A stretch of 64,000 nucleotides of DNA from Micromonospora inositola (GCF_900090285.1 NZ_LT607754.1:5358001-5422000); one strand, 5' to 3'. Counted from the first letter of the stretch, positions 1-8,829 are shown. Notes: generated by a model from the letters alone, not told the origin. Numbers and translations are program-made.

Positions 1-9
1 GAGTAACCA

Positions 10-38
10 GCTCCCCTCGACAATCCGCCAAGGGGAGC
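10..38. terminator. Hairpin terminator at left edge
   Basis: Perfect 8-bp arms GCTCCCCT (10-17) and AGGGGAGC (31-38) flank a 13-nt loop. The hairpin lies 80 bases beyond the stop of the leftward diiron oxygenase gene, so it probably ends that transcript; it could also serve a rightward gene outside the window. No U-tract is visible, which is usual in high-GC actinomycetes. Confidence 0.5.
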
Positions 39-118
39 CGCGTCACCTGCTCAGCGGCTCAACGCGGCGGTGGTGGACGCCGGCCGGCGCGCACCACCGC
101 TCGAGATGCCTGGGCCGA

Positions 119-1015
119 TCAGACCAGAGCCGCTCGGGTCCACAGCAGGCGGCCCGGCCCGGTTACCAGATCGAGGCTCGTCAGGTGGTCGTACACCCGC
201 GCGGCCGACCAGCGCAGGGTGGCGCGCCAGTGCGGGTTGGCGCGGGCGGTGGCACGGCCGACCGCCGGGGGGATGCCCACTGCGGCGTACGCGTCGGGAT
301 GGACCAGGCGGTTGGCGATCGAGTAGGCGGCGCGGCCGATCAGCAGCCGGGCGTACGTCAAGCCCAGCGGACCGGCGGCCTCGACCTGGCGGGCAAGTTC
401 CTCGCGCGCGAACCGTACGTGGCGCGCCTCCTCGACGACATGGATGCGCGACACCATCCGGATGAGCGGCTGGAGCGACTCGTCGGCCATGATCTCGCGT
501 TGGAACGCGTCGAGGACCTCCTCCGCTATGAGGATCGCGGCGAACATCTGCGGGCCGGTCGCGGTCGCCTTGAGGAACCGCCCGAGCAGGTGGTCCACCC
601 GGTTCGCCCGGTAGACCGGGCAGCCCATCGCCTCGATGAGCCGTCCGAACATGATGGAGTGTCGACACTCGTCGGCGACCTCGGTCAACGCGTACTGGGC
701 GTGCCGACTGGTCGGGTCGGCGTCGTAGTAGTGCCGGATCAGCATCTGCATGAGGATTGTCTCGAACCACAGCCCGGCGCTGGCTGCGCTGGCCACCTCG
801 TGCTTGGTGAGCTCGACGCGCCGCTCCTCGCCGAGCTGCTCCCACAGCGGGGTGCCATAGAGGCTGCTGCGGCGCGGCGGGAGCCAGTAGGCGCCCGGCG
901 TGTGGGGCGCGTCCCAGTCGATCTCCACGGTGGGTTCGTAACTGGTATGCAGCGAGGCCGTGAGCAGCCGCGTGGCGAGGGCCTCGCGTTCGAGCCCGGC
1001 CGGTGTCGTCTCCAT
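119..1015 (-). CDS. AurF-like diiron oxygenase
   Basis: A 298-aa soluble all-helical protein that looks like the AurF / p-aminobenzoate N-oxygenase group of ferritin-like diiron enzymes. The expected carboxylate and histidine iron-ligand blocks are visible: WFETILMQML, EVADECRHS, IAEEVLDAF and VVEEARHVRFA. Such enzymes use O2 to oxidise amines or C-H bonds, but the substrate here is unknown. The ATG at 1015 is chosen because the protein after it has the family length; the frame stays open upstream into the TetR gene, where the translation is not family-like. It diverges from the TetR gene across a 48-bp gap that contains a palindrome, so that regulator probably controls it together with the rightward operon. 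Confidence 0.82.
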   Translation of the reverse strand: METTPAGLEREALATRLLTASLHTSYEPTVEIDWDAPHTPGAYWLPPRRSSLYGTPLWEQLGEERRVELTKHEVASAASAGLWFETILMQMLIRHYYDADPTSRHAQYALTEVADECRHSIMFGRLIEAMGCPVYRANRVDHLLGRFLKATATGPQMFAAILIAEEVLDAFQREIMADESLQPLIRMVSRIHVVEEARHVRFAREELARQVEAAGPLGLTYARLLIGRAAYSIANRLVHPDAYAAVGIPPAVGRATARANPHWRATLRWSAARVYDHLTSLDLVTGPGRLLWTRAALV

Positions 1016-1042
1016 GACGCCTCCATATTGACGTGACGCCCG

Positions 1043-1053
1043 GTAACTGTTAC
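1043..1053. promoter_or_regulatory. Palindromic operator between diiron oxygenase and tetR
   Basis: GTAACTGTTAC is a perfect 11-bp palindrome (5-bp arms, 1-bp centre). It sits inside the 48-bp divergent intergenic region, 10 bases before the TetR ATG. It is the obvious candidate for the TetR binding site and would control both directions. Inference from position and symmetry only. Confidence 0.5.
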
Positions 1054-1063
1054 GAGTAGTAGC

Positions 1064-1792
1064 ATGCAATCGCCCCTCAAGGATGTCAATGGATCCGATC
1101 CCTCGGGCCCGGCCTCCGGCGGCACTCCCCCCGCGAAGGCCAGCGGCCGCAAGGACCGCTGGGCGGACCATCGTGAGCAGCGGCGGCACGAACTCATCGG
1201 GGCCGCCGTGCAGGCGTTGCTGCGGCACGGGCCGGAGGTCGACATGGACCAGGTGGCTGCCACGGCAGGCGTCAGCAAGCCGGTCCTCTACCGCTACTTC
1301 GCCGACAAGTCGCAGCTCTGGCTCGCCGTGAGCGAGGTGGTGGCGGCCCGGGTGATCGACACCGTCGCACCCGCGGTCGAGCAGGTCCGCGAGGAACGCG
1401 GCCTGGTCGAGGCGACCATCGACGCGTACCTCGGGGTGATCGAGTCGGAGCCGAAGCTCTACCGCTTCCTGATGCACCAGTCCAGCCACCCCGGAATCCA
1501 CCAGGTGGTCGCCGGCACCAGCCGGCAGGTGGCCGCCGGCCTGGCCCGGGTGATCGGTGACCGGCTGCGCTCACTGGGCCTCGACGCCGGTCCGGCGGAG
1601 CCGTGGGCGTACGGCCTGGTGGGGTTCGTACAGGCGGTCGGCGACTGGTGGACCACACGCGGCCAGCCGATCCCCCGAGCGGCGCTCACCGACTACCTGA
1701 CCACGCTGCTGTGGAGCGGGATCGAGGGGATACGGCGCAGCGCGGACCTGCCGCACCAGCTCACCCGCGCCCACGAGCGGATCGCGCCATGA
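1064..1792 (+). CDS. TetR-family transcriptional regulator
   Basis: A 242-aa repressor-type protein. The N-terminal TetR helix-turn-helix lies at about residues 40-85 and includes DQVAATAGVSKPVLYRYF followed by the usual DKSQLW. The C-terminal helical part would bind a hydrophobic ligand. It is first in a rightward run: its TGA overlaps the ATG of the DUF4873 gene (ATGA). The divergent diiron oxygenase and the palindrome in between suggest that it regulates both the oxygenase and its own operon. About 35 N-terminal residues precede the HTH and look disordered and Pro/Gly-rich. Confidence 0.9.
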   Translation: MQSPLKDVNGSDPSGPASGGTPPAKASGRKDRWADHREQRRHELIGAAVQALLRHGPEVDMDQVAATAGVSKPVLYRYFADKSQLWLAVSEVVAARVIDTVAPAVEQVREERGLVEATIDAYLGVIESEPKLYRFLMHQSSHPGIHQVVAGTSRQVAAGLARVIGDRLRSLGLDAGPAEPWAYGLVGFVQAVGDWWTTRGQPIPRAALTDYLTTLLWSGIEGIRRSADLPHQLTRAHERIAP

Positions 1793-2088
1793 GCTACCAC
1801 GGCCCGGCGGGCGTCGCGGGCAACGCGGTCCAGGTGCACCTGAGTGGGCGGTGGGAGCCGGTTGACGGCCGCTACCACTGGGGTGGGCGGATCGAGCCCG
1901 AGCCGCAGGTGGTCCGGCTGCTCCGGTCCGGCCGGCGGGACGTCGAGCTGCGCATCGCTGACCGGGTCAGCCCGGCCCGGCTGGCCGAGGTCGACCCGTG
2001 GGGCGGCGTACGGATCACCGGCGTGGGCGATCCGCCCTGGCCCCCGGCGGCCGAGCCGGTTGTCGCACCCGAGCCCGTGGAGGAGTGA
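1789..2088 (+). CDS. DUF4873 small protein
   Basis: A 99-aa protein. It starts at the ATG overlapping the tetR stop and ends in a TGA that overlaps the ATG of the flavin monooxygenase, so translation is tightly coupled on both sides. The segment VEPVDGRYHWGGRIEP-like (GRYHWGGRI visible) matches my memory of DUF4873, a small beta-rich domain found beside or fused to FAD monooxygenases in actinobacteria. The function is unknown; an accessory or substrate-handling role for the next enzyme is inferred from coupling. Confidence 0.75.
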   Translation: MSYHGPAGVAGNAVQVHLSGRWEPVDGRYHWGGRIEPEPQVVRLLRSGRRDVELRIADRVSPARLAEVDPWGGVRITGVGDPPWPPAAEPVVAPEPVEE

Positions 2089-3581
2089 TGGACACCGACA
2101 TCGCCATCATCGGCGCCGGCTTCGGCGGCCTGGGCGCGGCCATCCGGCTGCAGCGGGCCGGCTTCACCGACTACCTCGTCTTCGACCGGGGCGACGACGT
2201 CGGCGGCACCTGGCGGGACAACAGCTACCCCGGTTGCGCCTGCGACGTCCCGTCGCACCTGTACTCCTTCTCCTTCGCCCGCAACCCCCGCTGGTCGAAC
2301 ACCTTCTCGGGACAGCAGGAGATCTGGGACTACCTGCGCGACTGCGTCGACCGCTTCGGGGTACGCCCGAGGCTGCGGTTGCGCCACGAGGTGCAGGGGG
2401 CGAGCTGGGACGACCTGCGCCAGCGCTGGCGGCTGCGTACCTCCGGCGGCGACCACACCGCCCGGGTCCTGATCTGCGCGGCCGGCCCGCTCAGCGACCC
2501 CGCCACCCCGGACATCCCGGGGATCGACGACTTCGCCGGCACGATCTTCCACTCCGCCCGCTGGCAGCACGACCACGACCTGACCGGCCGGCACGTCGCG
2601 GTCATCGGCACCGGTGCCTCGGCGATCCAGTTCGTGCCGCGGATCCAGCCGACGGTCGACAAGTTGACGCTGTTCCAGCGCACCCCCGCGTGGATCATGC
2701 CACGGCTGTCGCGCCGGATCAGCCGGGTCGAGCAGGCCGTGTTCCGCACCGTGCCCGGTGCGCAGCGGGCCGTCCGGACGGGGCTCTATCTGGCGCGCGA
2801 CACCATGGGCGTGGGCTTCCTGCACCCGGCGGTCAACCGTTTTGCCTCGCGGCTGTCGCTGCGCACGCTGCGGCGCCAGGTCGCCGACCCGCAGCTGCGG
2901 GACAAGCTCACCCCGCGCTACGCGATGGGCTGCAAGCGGGTGTTGATCTCCAACGACTACTGGCCCTCGCTCACCCGGCCGAACGTGGACGTGGTCACCG
3001 CCGGCATCGCACGGATCGTGCCGGACGGCCTGGTCGCCGCCGACGAGGTGCACCACCGGGCGGACACCATCATCCTCGGCACCGGCTTCCACGTCACCGA
3101 CTCCCCCGTGGTGCGGCGCATCCGCGGCCGTGGCGGGCGCAGCCTGGGCGAGGCCTGGACCCCGAGCATGCACGCGTACCGGGGCACCATGGTCGCCGGC
3201 TTCCCGAACCTGTTCTTCCTGCTCGGCCCGAACACCGGGCTCGGGCACACCTCCGTCGTGCTGATGATCGAGGCGCAGCTGCAGCTGGTGCTCGCGGCCC
3301 TGCGACACATGCGGGCCAAGGGCATCCAGGCGATCGAGCCCACCGCCGACGCCCAACGGCGCTGGACGGAACGGGTCGACCAGAAGATGACCGGCACCGT
3401 CTGGAAGACCGGCTGTTCGAGCTGGTACCTCGACGCCACCGGCCGTAACGCCACCATCTGGCCGGGCTTCGCCAGCAGCTTCCGGCTGCGGCTGCGCCGA
3501 TTCCGCCCGGCCGACCACCAGGTCGTCGGCGCCGGGAGCACCCCCAACGAACCGGAACGGGAGCACGCCGATGCGGTATGA
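2088..3581 (+). CDS. FAD-dependent Baeyer-Villiger-type monooxygenase
   Basis: A 497-aa class B flavoprotein monooxygenase. The FAD Rossmann motif GAGFGG is at residues 9-14, GGTWRDNSYPGCACD follows the first beta-alpha-beta unit, and the NADPH Rossmann motif GTGASA lies near residue 175. Between them, FAGTIFHSARW (about 149-159) fits the type I Baeyer-Villiger fingerprint FxGxxxHxxxW, with Q rather than P/D after the W. It would insert one O2 oxygen into a ketone, or oxygenate a heteroatom, using NADPH. ATG at 2088 overlaps the upstream stop; the end overlaps the SDR gene by 11 bp. The gene content resembles mycobacterial mymA-type operons. Confidence 0.9.
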   Translation: MDTDIAIIGAGFGGLGAAIRLQRAGFTDYLVFDRGDDVGGTWRDNSYPGCACDVPSHLYSFSFARNPRWSNTFSGQQEIWDYLRDCVDRFGVRPRLRLRHEVQGASWDDLRQRWRLRTSGGDHTARVLICAAGPLSDPATPDIPGIDDFAGTIFHSARWQHDHDLTGRHVAVIGTGASAIQFVPRIQPTVDKLTLFQRTPAWIMPRLSRRISRVEQAVFRTVPGAQRAVRTGLYLARDTMGVGFLHPAVNRFASRLSLRTLRRQVADPQLRDKLTPRYAMGCKRVLISNDYWPSLTRPNVDVVTAGIARIVPDGLVAADEVHHRADTIILGTGFHVTDSPVVRRIRGRGGRSLGEAWTPSMHAYRGTMVAGFPNLFFLLGPNTGLGHTSVVLMIEAQLQLVLAALRHMRAKGIQAIEPTADAQRRWTERVDQKMTGTVWKTGCSSWYLDATGRNATIWPGFASSFRLRLRRFRPADHQVVGAGSTPNEPEREHADAV

Positions 3582-4437
3582 CCTGGCGGGCAAGACCATC
3601 CTCATCACCGGCGCGGCGCGCGGCATCGGGGCGCAACTGGCCCGCGAGGCCGTCGCACGCGGCGCCCAGGTTGCCCTCGTCGGCCTGGAGCCCGAGCTGC
3701 TCAAGCAGCTCAGCACCGACCTCGACGCGCACTGGTACGAGTGCGACGTCACCGACCAGGCAGCCCTCGACGCCGCCGTGGCATCCACGGTGGACCGCTT
3801 CGGTGGGATCGACGTGCTCGTCGCCAACGCCGGCATCGCCAACCTCGGCACCGTCGCGCTGGGACCGGTCGACGCGCTGATCCGTACCGTCGAGGTGAAC
3901 CTCTGCGGTGCGATCCGCACGGTCAGCGCGGCGCTGCCCCACGTCGCCGCCGCCCGCGGCCACGTGCTGATCGTCTCGTCAGCCGCCGCCTTCACGGCGA
4001 TGCCCGGAATGGCTGCCTACAGCGCGTCCAAGGCGGGCGTCGAGCAGTTCGCCAACGTGCTGCGGCTGGAGACCCGCCAGCGCGGCGTCACCGTCGGCAC
4101 CGCCCACCCGATCTGGATCGACACCGACCTGGTCCGCGACATCCACGACGACCTGGCATCGTTCCGCAGCGCGCTGCGCCGGTTGCCGTGGCCGCTGTCC
4201 ACCGTCGTACCGGTCGGGCAGTGCGCCGCTGCCCTGCTGCGTGGCATCGAACGCCGCAAGCGCAAGGTCTACGTGCCACGCTCGCTCGCCGTGGTGCAGG
4301 CGCTGCGGCCGGTCGTGTTGAGCGGGCTCTCGGACGCGCTGGTCACCCGGTTCGGCGGCCGGACCCTGGTCAACCAGATGGAAGACGAGGTACGCCAGCT
4401 CGGGCGCTCCTTCGGCAAGACCTCGGTGGGAGGGTAG
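3571..4437 (+). CDS. Short-chain dehydrogenase/reductase (SDR)
   Basis: A 288-aa classical SDR with nucleotide-binding TGAARGIG at residues 13-20, NAG in beta-4, and catalytic YSASK (Tyr about 150, Lys about 154) with an upstream Ser in VSSAAAF. It would interconvert an alcohol and a ketone with NAD(P)H. A plausible job is making the ketone that the overlapping Baeyer-Villiger-type enzyme oxidises, or acting later on its product. Its start overlaps the monooxygenase stop, and the hydrolase ATG follows 2 bases after its stop. Confidence 0.9.
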   Translation: MRYDLAGKTILITGAARGIGAQLAREAVARGAQVALVGLEPELLKQLSTDLDAHWYECDVTDQAALDAAVASTVDRFGGIDVLVANAGIANLGTVALGPVDALIRTVEVNLCGAIRTVSAALPHVAAARGHVLIVSSAAAFTAMPGMAAYSASKAGVEQFANVLRLETRQRGVTVGTAHPIWIDTDLVRDIHDDLASFRSALRRLPWPLSTVVPVGQCAAALLRGIERRKRKVYVPRSLAVVQALRPVVLSGLSDALVTRFGGRTLVNQMEDEVRQLGRSFGKTSVGG

Positions 4438-4439
4438 TC

Positions 4440-5360
4440 ATGGGGATCCACTTCCGTCGCGCGGGCGGCGGTGAGCCGCTCGTGCTCATCCACGGCATCG
4501 GGCACCGCCACCAGGCGTGGGATCCGGTGTTCGACCGGCTCGCCGCCCACCACGAGGTGATCGCGCTCGACCTGCCCGGTTTCGGACAGTCGCCGGTGCC
4601 CGACGCGGGCATGCCCGCCGACATGGCCGCCACCGTCGCCGCGATCCTGCCGGTCCTGACCGAGTGGCGACTGGAGCGTCCGCATGTGGCCGGCTACAGC
4701 CTCGGCGGGGCGATCAGCCTGGAGCTCGCCGCCGCCGGGACGGTCGCGTCGGCCACCGCCTTCTCCCCCGCCGGCTTCTTCACCCCAGCCGAACGCCGCC
4801 GAGCACTGGCCATACTCAGGATGTTGCGGGCCAACGCCTACCTACCCACCCCGATCATGCGGGTCGCGCTGCGCTCGGCGTACCTGCGGGCGATGTGCTT
4901 CGCCCCGTTGATGACACGCCCGGCGCTGCTGGACGCCGAGCGCGCGCTCGGCGACGCACTCGCCCTGCGTCGAGGGCTCGGCTTCACCAGCGTGGCCCGA
5001 GCCGCCCGCGACTACCGCTTCGATGGTGCCCGACTGTCCGGGACGACGGTGCCGGTGACCATCGGCTGGGGTGACTGCGACCGCATCTTCCGCGTCCACC
5101 AGGCCGAGCGCGCCCGGGCCGACCTGCCGGCAGTCCGGGTGGTGACGCTGCCCGGATGCGGCCATGTGCCGATGAGCGACGACCCGGACCTGGTCGCATC
5201 GCTCATCCTGGAGACCACCGGCGCGCTGTCCCGCACCGTGCGACCGGGCCACTCCACTGTCTCCTCAGAGTGCGGTCTGTCGAAGTCCCGTAAGGCCAGA
5301 CACCGCGGCGAACCCCGCCGCCCTGGCCTGACGAGCGGCGGACCGGACCGGTCGCGGTGA
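4440..5360 (+). CDS. Alpha/beta hydrolase
   Basis: A 306-aa alpha/beta-fold hydrolase with oxyanion HGIGH near residue 19, nucleophile elbow GYSLGG (Ser about 86) and C-terminal catalytic His in GCGHVPM (about 241). No signal peptide is seen. As last gene of the operon it could hydrolyse the ester or lactone made by the Baeyer-Villiger-type enzyme; this is inferred from order, not shown. The last 40 residues are basic and unlike the family core, which suggests that the C-terminus has drifted past its original stop. Confidence 0.87.
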   Translation: MGIHFRRAGGGEPLVLIHGIGHRHQAWDPVFDRLAAHHEVIALDLPGFGQSPVPDAGMPADMAATVAAILPVLTEWRLERPHVAGYSLGGAISLELAAAGTVASATAFSPAGFFTPAERRRALAILRMLRANAYLPTPIMRVALRSAYLRAMCFAPLMTRPALLDAERALGDALALRRGLGFTSVARAARDYRFDGARLSGTTVPVTIGWGDCDRIFRVHQAERARADLPAVRVVTLPGCGHVPMSDDPDLVASLILETTGALSRTVRPGHSTVSSECGLSKSRKARHRGEPRRPGLTSGGPDRSR

Positions 5361-5374
5361 CATAGGTTGGCGCG

Positions 5375-5548
5375 GTGGACTCCGTGGCCGTCACCGTCGA
5401 ACGAAGGGTCACCGAACGCGGCGAGCTTGCCCTGCGGGCCAACGCGGGACATTACGAGGTGATCAGCAACGGAGTCGTCCTCATGGACACCCGGGCCGGG
5501 CGGTCCGAGCGACTGCTGGTCCAAGCGGTGCGAGGGTGTCGATGGTCA
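5375..5548 (+). pseudogene. 5' fragment of spermidine-synthase-like gene
   Basis: From GTG 5375 the translation gives RRVTERGELALR and HYEVISNGVVLMDTRAGRSE, which I recognise as the N-terminus of actinobacterial spermidine-synthase-like aminopropyl/methyltransferase proteins. The family resemblance stops around residue 52 (LLVQAV) and the frame ends soon after, so the SAM-binding core is missing. It is read as a truncated remnant; identification is from memory of the family. Confidence 0.55.
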
Positions 5549-5813
5549 GTTGTTTCATCCTGGGTGCGCTGCTGCCCGACTTCCCTTGGCTGTTGGTCGG
5601 TCTGACATCTCGCTTGCGAGCTCTGCGCACCCTGGTTGTCCGTGTTCGTGCCGGCGCCCAGCCTCGGGCAGCCCTCCGGTGGTGGATCCGCTGCTGTACG
5701 CGCCGGTTGCTATCACCGTTACTGTCGCGCCCGCGGTGCCGGCGCGTGATGGTCCGGTTGATCGGGCAGTTCGGCCAGGATGGCGCTGACGAGCCGGATC
5801 ACGGCGGACGGCC

Positions 5814-6407
5814 TCAGTCCGAGTCCTCGGCGGGCGCGTGGTCCGGGTCGGGCAGGACAGGGTGGTCGGTCGGGTAGAGGCCGGCAACGAAGCCGTAGAC
5901 CGTGTCGCCGGAGCGCGGCAGCTCGGTGAACTCCCGGATGAGCGCCTCGACGCGCCGCCAGAACTGCGCCGCGCTCTCCTTGGGGATGCGGGCGTGGCGC
6001 ATCGTGGTGTAGAGCGTGTCCGCCTCGTGGGCCGGCACCGACTCCGCCGCCGCGACGGACAGGCCGTTGATGCACACCGGCGTCGTCGTGTCGCCCGAGC
6101 GCCGGACCACGCCCACGTGGATGGTGCGGCCCGTGCGTCCGTAGTACCGCTCGTCGATGGCGCGCACACGCCGGGTGCGGACGACGCGCAGCATCCCGGC
6201 CTCGAGCAGCACGTTGACGTGGTAGGCGACCGAACTCTTTGGACGGTCGACTGCCGTGGCCAGCTCGGCCACGGTGGCGGCCCGCTCGAGCACCAGGTCG
6301 AGGATCGTGGCCCGAAGCGGGTCGGCGATCGCGCGCAGCTGCGTGGGTGTGGACACGTCGACGGCGTCGGGCAGGTCGTAGTCCGGGATTCGGGTATTGC
6401 TCGACAT
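5814..6407 (-). CDS. ArsR-type winged-helix regulator
   Basis: A 197-aa protein with an ArsR/HTH_20-like winged helix over about residues 18-90: LRAIADPLRATILDLVL, then TVAELATAVDRPKSSVAYHV as the recognition region. No metal-binding Cys cluster is visible (a single Cys in PVCING), so it is probably not a metal sensor. The C-terminal half is specific to this subgroup. It diverges from the dienelactone hydrolase gene over 64 bp, and an 11-bp palindrome directly abuts its start codon, consistent with autoregulation. Confidence 0.85.
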   Translation of the reverse strand: MSSNTRIPDYDLPDAVDVSTPTQLRAIADPLRATILDLVLERAATVAELATAVDRPKSSVAYHVNVLLEAGMLRVVRTRRVRAIDERYYGRTGRTIHVGVVRRSGDTTTPVCINGLSVAAAESVPAHEADTLYTTMRHARIPKESAAQFWRRVEALIREFTELPRSGDTVYGFVAGLYPTDHPVLPDPDHAPAEDSD

Positions 6408-6418
6408 TTGTTGAACAA
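6408..6418. promoter_or_regulatory. Palindrome at the ArsR start codon
   Basis: TTGTTGAACAA is a perfect 11-bp palindrome immediately next to the ArsR ATG (6405-6407 on the minus strand). It lies in the 64-bp divergent region with the hydrolase gene. There is no room for a ribosome binding site between it and the ATG, so the ArsR mRNA may be leaderless. Candidate ArsR operator. Confidence 0.45.
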
Positions 6419-6471
6419 TCTAAGGTGTTGGAGTGTTCGCGGCAAGATCCTACCGAGACCAGGGAGACCCC

Positions 6472-7044
6472 ATGGCTGAGGTGTTGTTGTTCCATCACGC
6501 GCAGGGTCAGACGGCGGGCGTCCTCGCCTTCGCCGACGAGCTCCGCCGAGCCGGGCACACCGTGCACACGCCGGACCTGTACGACGGCCGCACCTTCGCG
6601 ACGCTGGACGACGGCCTGGCGTACGCCCGGGAAGTGGGCTTCGACAACCTGCTCGATCGGGGCGTGGGTGCGGCGGACGGGCTGCCCGAGGAGCTCGTCT
6701 ACGCGGGCTTCTCGCTCGGCGTGATGCCGGCGCAGAAGCTCGCGCAGACCCGGGCCGGCGCGCGCGGGGCGATGCTGTTCGAGTCCTGCTTCCCCGTCTC
6801 GGAGTTCGGGACCGCCTGGCCGGCGGGCGTGCCGGTACAGATCCACGGCATGGACGCCGATCCGTTCTTCGCCGGCGAGGGCGACCTCGACGCCGCCCGC
6901 GCTCTCGTCGAGTCGGCCGAGGACGCCGAACTGTTCGTCTACCCCGGCGATCGGCACCTGTTCGCCGACTCCAGCCTGCCGTCCTACGACGCGGACGCCG
7001 CCAAGCTGCTGACCCAGCGCGTGCTCGACTTCCTCGTCCGCTGA
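6472..7044 (+). CDS. Dienelactone hydrolase family protein
   Basis: A 190-aa small alpha/beta hydrolase. A nucleophile elbow GFSLG lies near residue 79 (Ser rather than the Cys of classical dienelactone hydrolases). HGMDADPFF supplies the acid residue and GDRHLF the His. ATG 6472 follows an AGGGAG ribosome site 7 bases upstream. It is probably repressed by the divergent ArsR regulator. The substrate is unknown. Confidence 0.87.
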   Translation: MAEVLLFHHAQGQTAGVLAFADELRRAGHTVHTPDLYDGRTFATLDDGLAYAREVGFDNLLDRGVGAADGLPEELVYAGFSLGVMPAQKLAQTRAGARGAMLFESCFPVSEFGTAWPAGVPVQIHGMDADPFFAGEGDLDAARALVESAEDAELFVYPGDRHLFADSSLPSYDADAAKLLTQRVLDFLVR

Positions 7045-7414
7045 CAACATCCAGCGGCCACGGCACCCGTACGCCCGCCAATTGCTTCGTCAGTGTGGGC
7101 GCCGGATCCCGCGCGTCCGGGAAGCGGCCTACGGTTACCACCCCGACGAGGAGTTGTCGGGCACTGGCTGACCGCGCGGGAACCACCCCGATCAGGTGAA
7201 CCGCGGCGACCCGCGTGGTAGCGAGCATGTCCGATCGCCGTCCGCGGTTGTCGGGCAGCGCCGGGGGTTTGAGGGCGGTCTTGGCCGTGCGGATGGCTGT
7301 AGGCAGAGCCGTGAGGTGGTCTGAAGGGGCGTCGCGGCAGGGTACCGGTCACCATGTCCCCTCGCCCAGTGAATGCGCTGCGCCAAGTCGTGGAGGAGCA
7401 GGGGGTCTAATCCT
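7045..7414. other. Intergenic, no recognisable gene
   Basis: 370 bases between the hydrolase and the convergent LtrA gene. Short frames on both strands show no family-like sequence, and no strong hairpin is seen. It may contain decayed coding DNA. Confidence 0.4.
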
Positions 7415-8587
7415 CTAGGGAGGTGGCGAGGGCTCCTCCCGTGGGTGTTTCCACTCGCGTATCGCGTCCCGCACCGCAACCCCGGCGAGGACGATGGCTG
7501 CGGTGCTGGCGGGGATCGTCGGAGGCAGGCGGAGCATCGCCGGCGTCAGGGCGGCGAGCGCGAGCAGTCCGACCACCCGGGACGCGGACACCCGGGCGAA
7601 CACGTCGTACTCGAGGCGGGATCGCCCAGCCAGGAACAGCGCAGGCCCGCCGAAGATGACCGCGAGCCACGTCGGGTCCCGTTCGAGGGGCTGGTCGATG
7701 ACGAGGGCGTGGCCCACGCCGGTGGTGAGGATGCCGGTCACCATGACCAGGTGGGTGTAGGTCCCGGACTGACCGAGGCGGGCCGGGCGGGGGGCGGCCT
7801 CGAGGACGGCGGGCAGCACGATTCCGGCGCGGTGGAAGTAGATTCGCCACAGCAGGACCGTGCTGGCGAAGGACACTACGGTCGGCAGCACCCGGTCGGG
7901 CGTAAACTCTGTGGCGAAGGTCAATCCCGTGAGCAGGATTGTCTCGCCGAGCGTGATGATGATGAACTGCTGGTAGCGCTCAGCGAGGTGCTCGCCCGCG
8001 ATCATCCACTCCTTCATCCGGGTGCGACCAAGCCCCGGTATGGGCCAGCCGAGGGCGAGTCCCGTGTAGTCCAGTGCTATCGCAAGCGTCCACAGCACCC
8101 CGCGCGCGGGACTCTGCGGGAATAGCGCGGCCCCGGCGAGCCAGGGCACGGCGGACACCGCGGCCCAGGAGAGGGTCCGGGCGGGGTTGTGCCGCTCGTG
8201 GGGCGAGGCGAGCAGGAGGAAGAGGGGCTTGCCGCATTGGATGGCGACGTAGGTGACCGCGAAGACCAAACCCCGCGGGCCGAACGCATGGGGCAGCGCG
8301 ACCGCCATGATCATGCTGCCGAACATGACCCAGACGACCATCAGCTGGATCGCCGGTTGTCGCGGATCGAAGCAGCTGGTCACCCATGCCGCGTGGATCC
8401 AGACCAACCACAGGGCCAGCAGCAGCAGTGCCGTCTGACCGGCTTCAGGCAGGACGATGCGCCGGTCGGTGGTGAAGTCCTCGATGAGGCGCTGCGAGAG
8501 CCGGGTGAGCGCGAAGACATAAACCAGGTCGAGGAGGAGTTCCCCCTCGCGGCCCCGCAGCAGCTCAGGCCAGCGAGCGGTCGTCAT
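7415..8587 (-). CDS. LtrA family membrane protein
   Basis: A 390-aa integral membrane protein with about ten hydrophobic segments. Family hallmarks are the N-terminal ELLLDLVYVFALTRL, then EHLAERYQQFIIITLGE and the C-terminal half-repeat. This is the low-temperature-requirement A family; the biochemical function is unknown. The ATG at 8587 is the natural start because ELLLDLVYV normally lies 15-20 residues in. An additional tandem LtrA locus lies at 21.7-24.2 kb. Confidence 0.88.
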   Translation of the reverse strand: MTTARWPELLRGREGELLLDLVYVFALTRLSQRLIEDFTTDRRIVLPEAGQTALLLLALWLVWIHAAWVTSCFDPRQPAIQLMVVWVMFGSMIMAVALPHAFGPRGLVFAVTYVAIQCGKPLFLLLASPHERHNPARTLSWAAVSAVPWLAGAALFPQSPARGVLWTLAIALDYTGLALGWPIPGLGRTRMKEWMIAGEHLAERYQQFIIITLGETILLTGLTFATEFTPDRVLPTVVSFASTVLLWRIYFHRAGIVLPAVLEAAPRPARLGQSGTYTHLVMVTGILTTGVGHALVIDQPLERDPTWLAVIFGGPALFLAGRSRLEYDVFARVSASRVVGLLALAALTPAMLRLPPTIPASTAAIVLAGVAVRDAIREWKHPREEPSPPP

Positions 8588-8829
8588 ATTTTGCCCGTTT
8601 CCGTCCGCTTCGCGTCAGTGTTGAAGCAGTCGTACCACATCGGTCGGGGTCCCCGACGCGGATGGTCGGAACCGCCGAGCGGCTGAGCAATCCGTTGCTG
8701 CGCCGCCCCGCGCCGACTCAGCCTGTCGAGGTCGCCTCGTGGCCCCGAACGGACCTTCGTTCCGACCCCCCACAGTGGATCGGGGGGCAGCCTGAGCGAT
8801 GATGTGGCGATCCGGCGGACGAATCTGCG

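Noticed and set aside
1872..3995. 707-codon open frame on the minus strand
   Set aside because: It is antisense to the monooxygenase and SDR genes, whose motifs are unambiguous. Long antisense frames are expected at this GC content and the translation is low-complexity.
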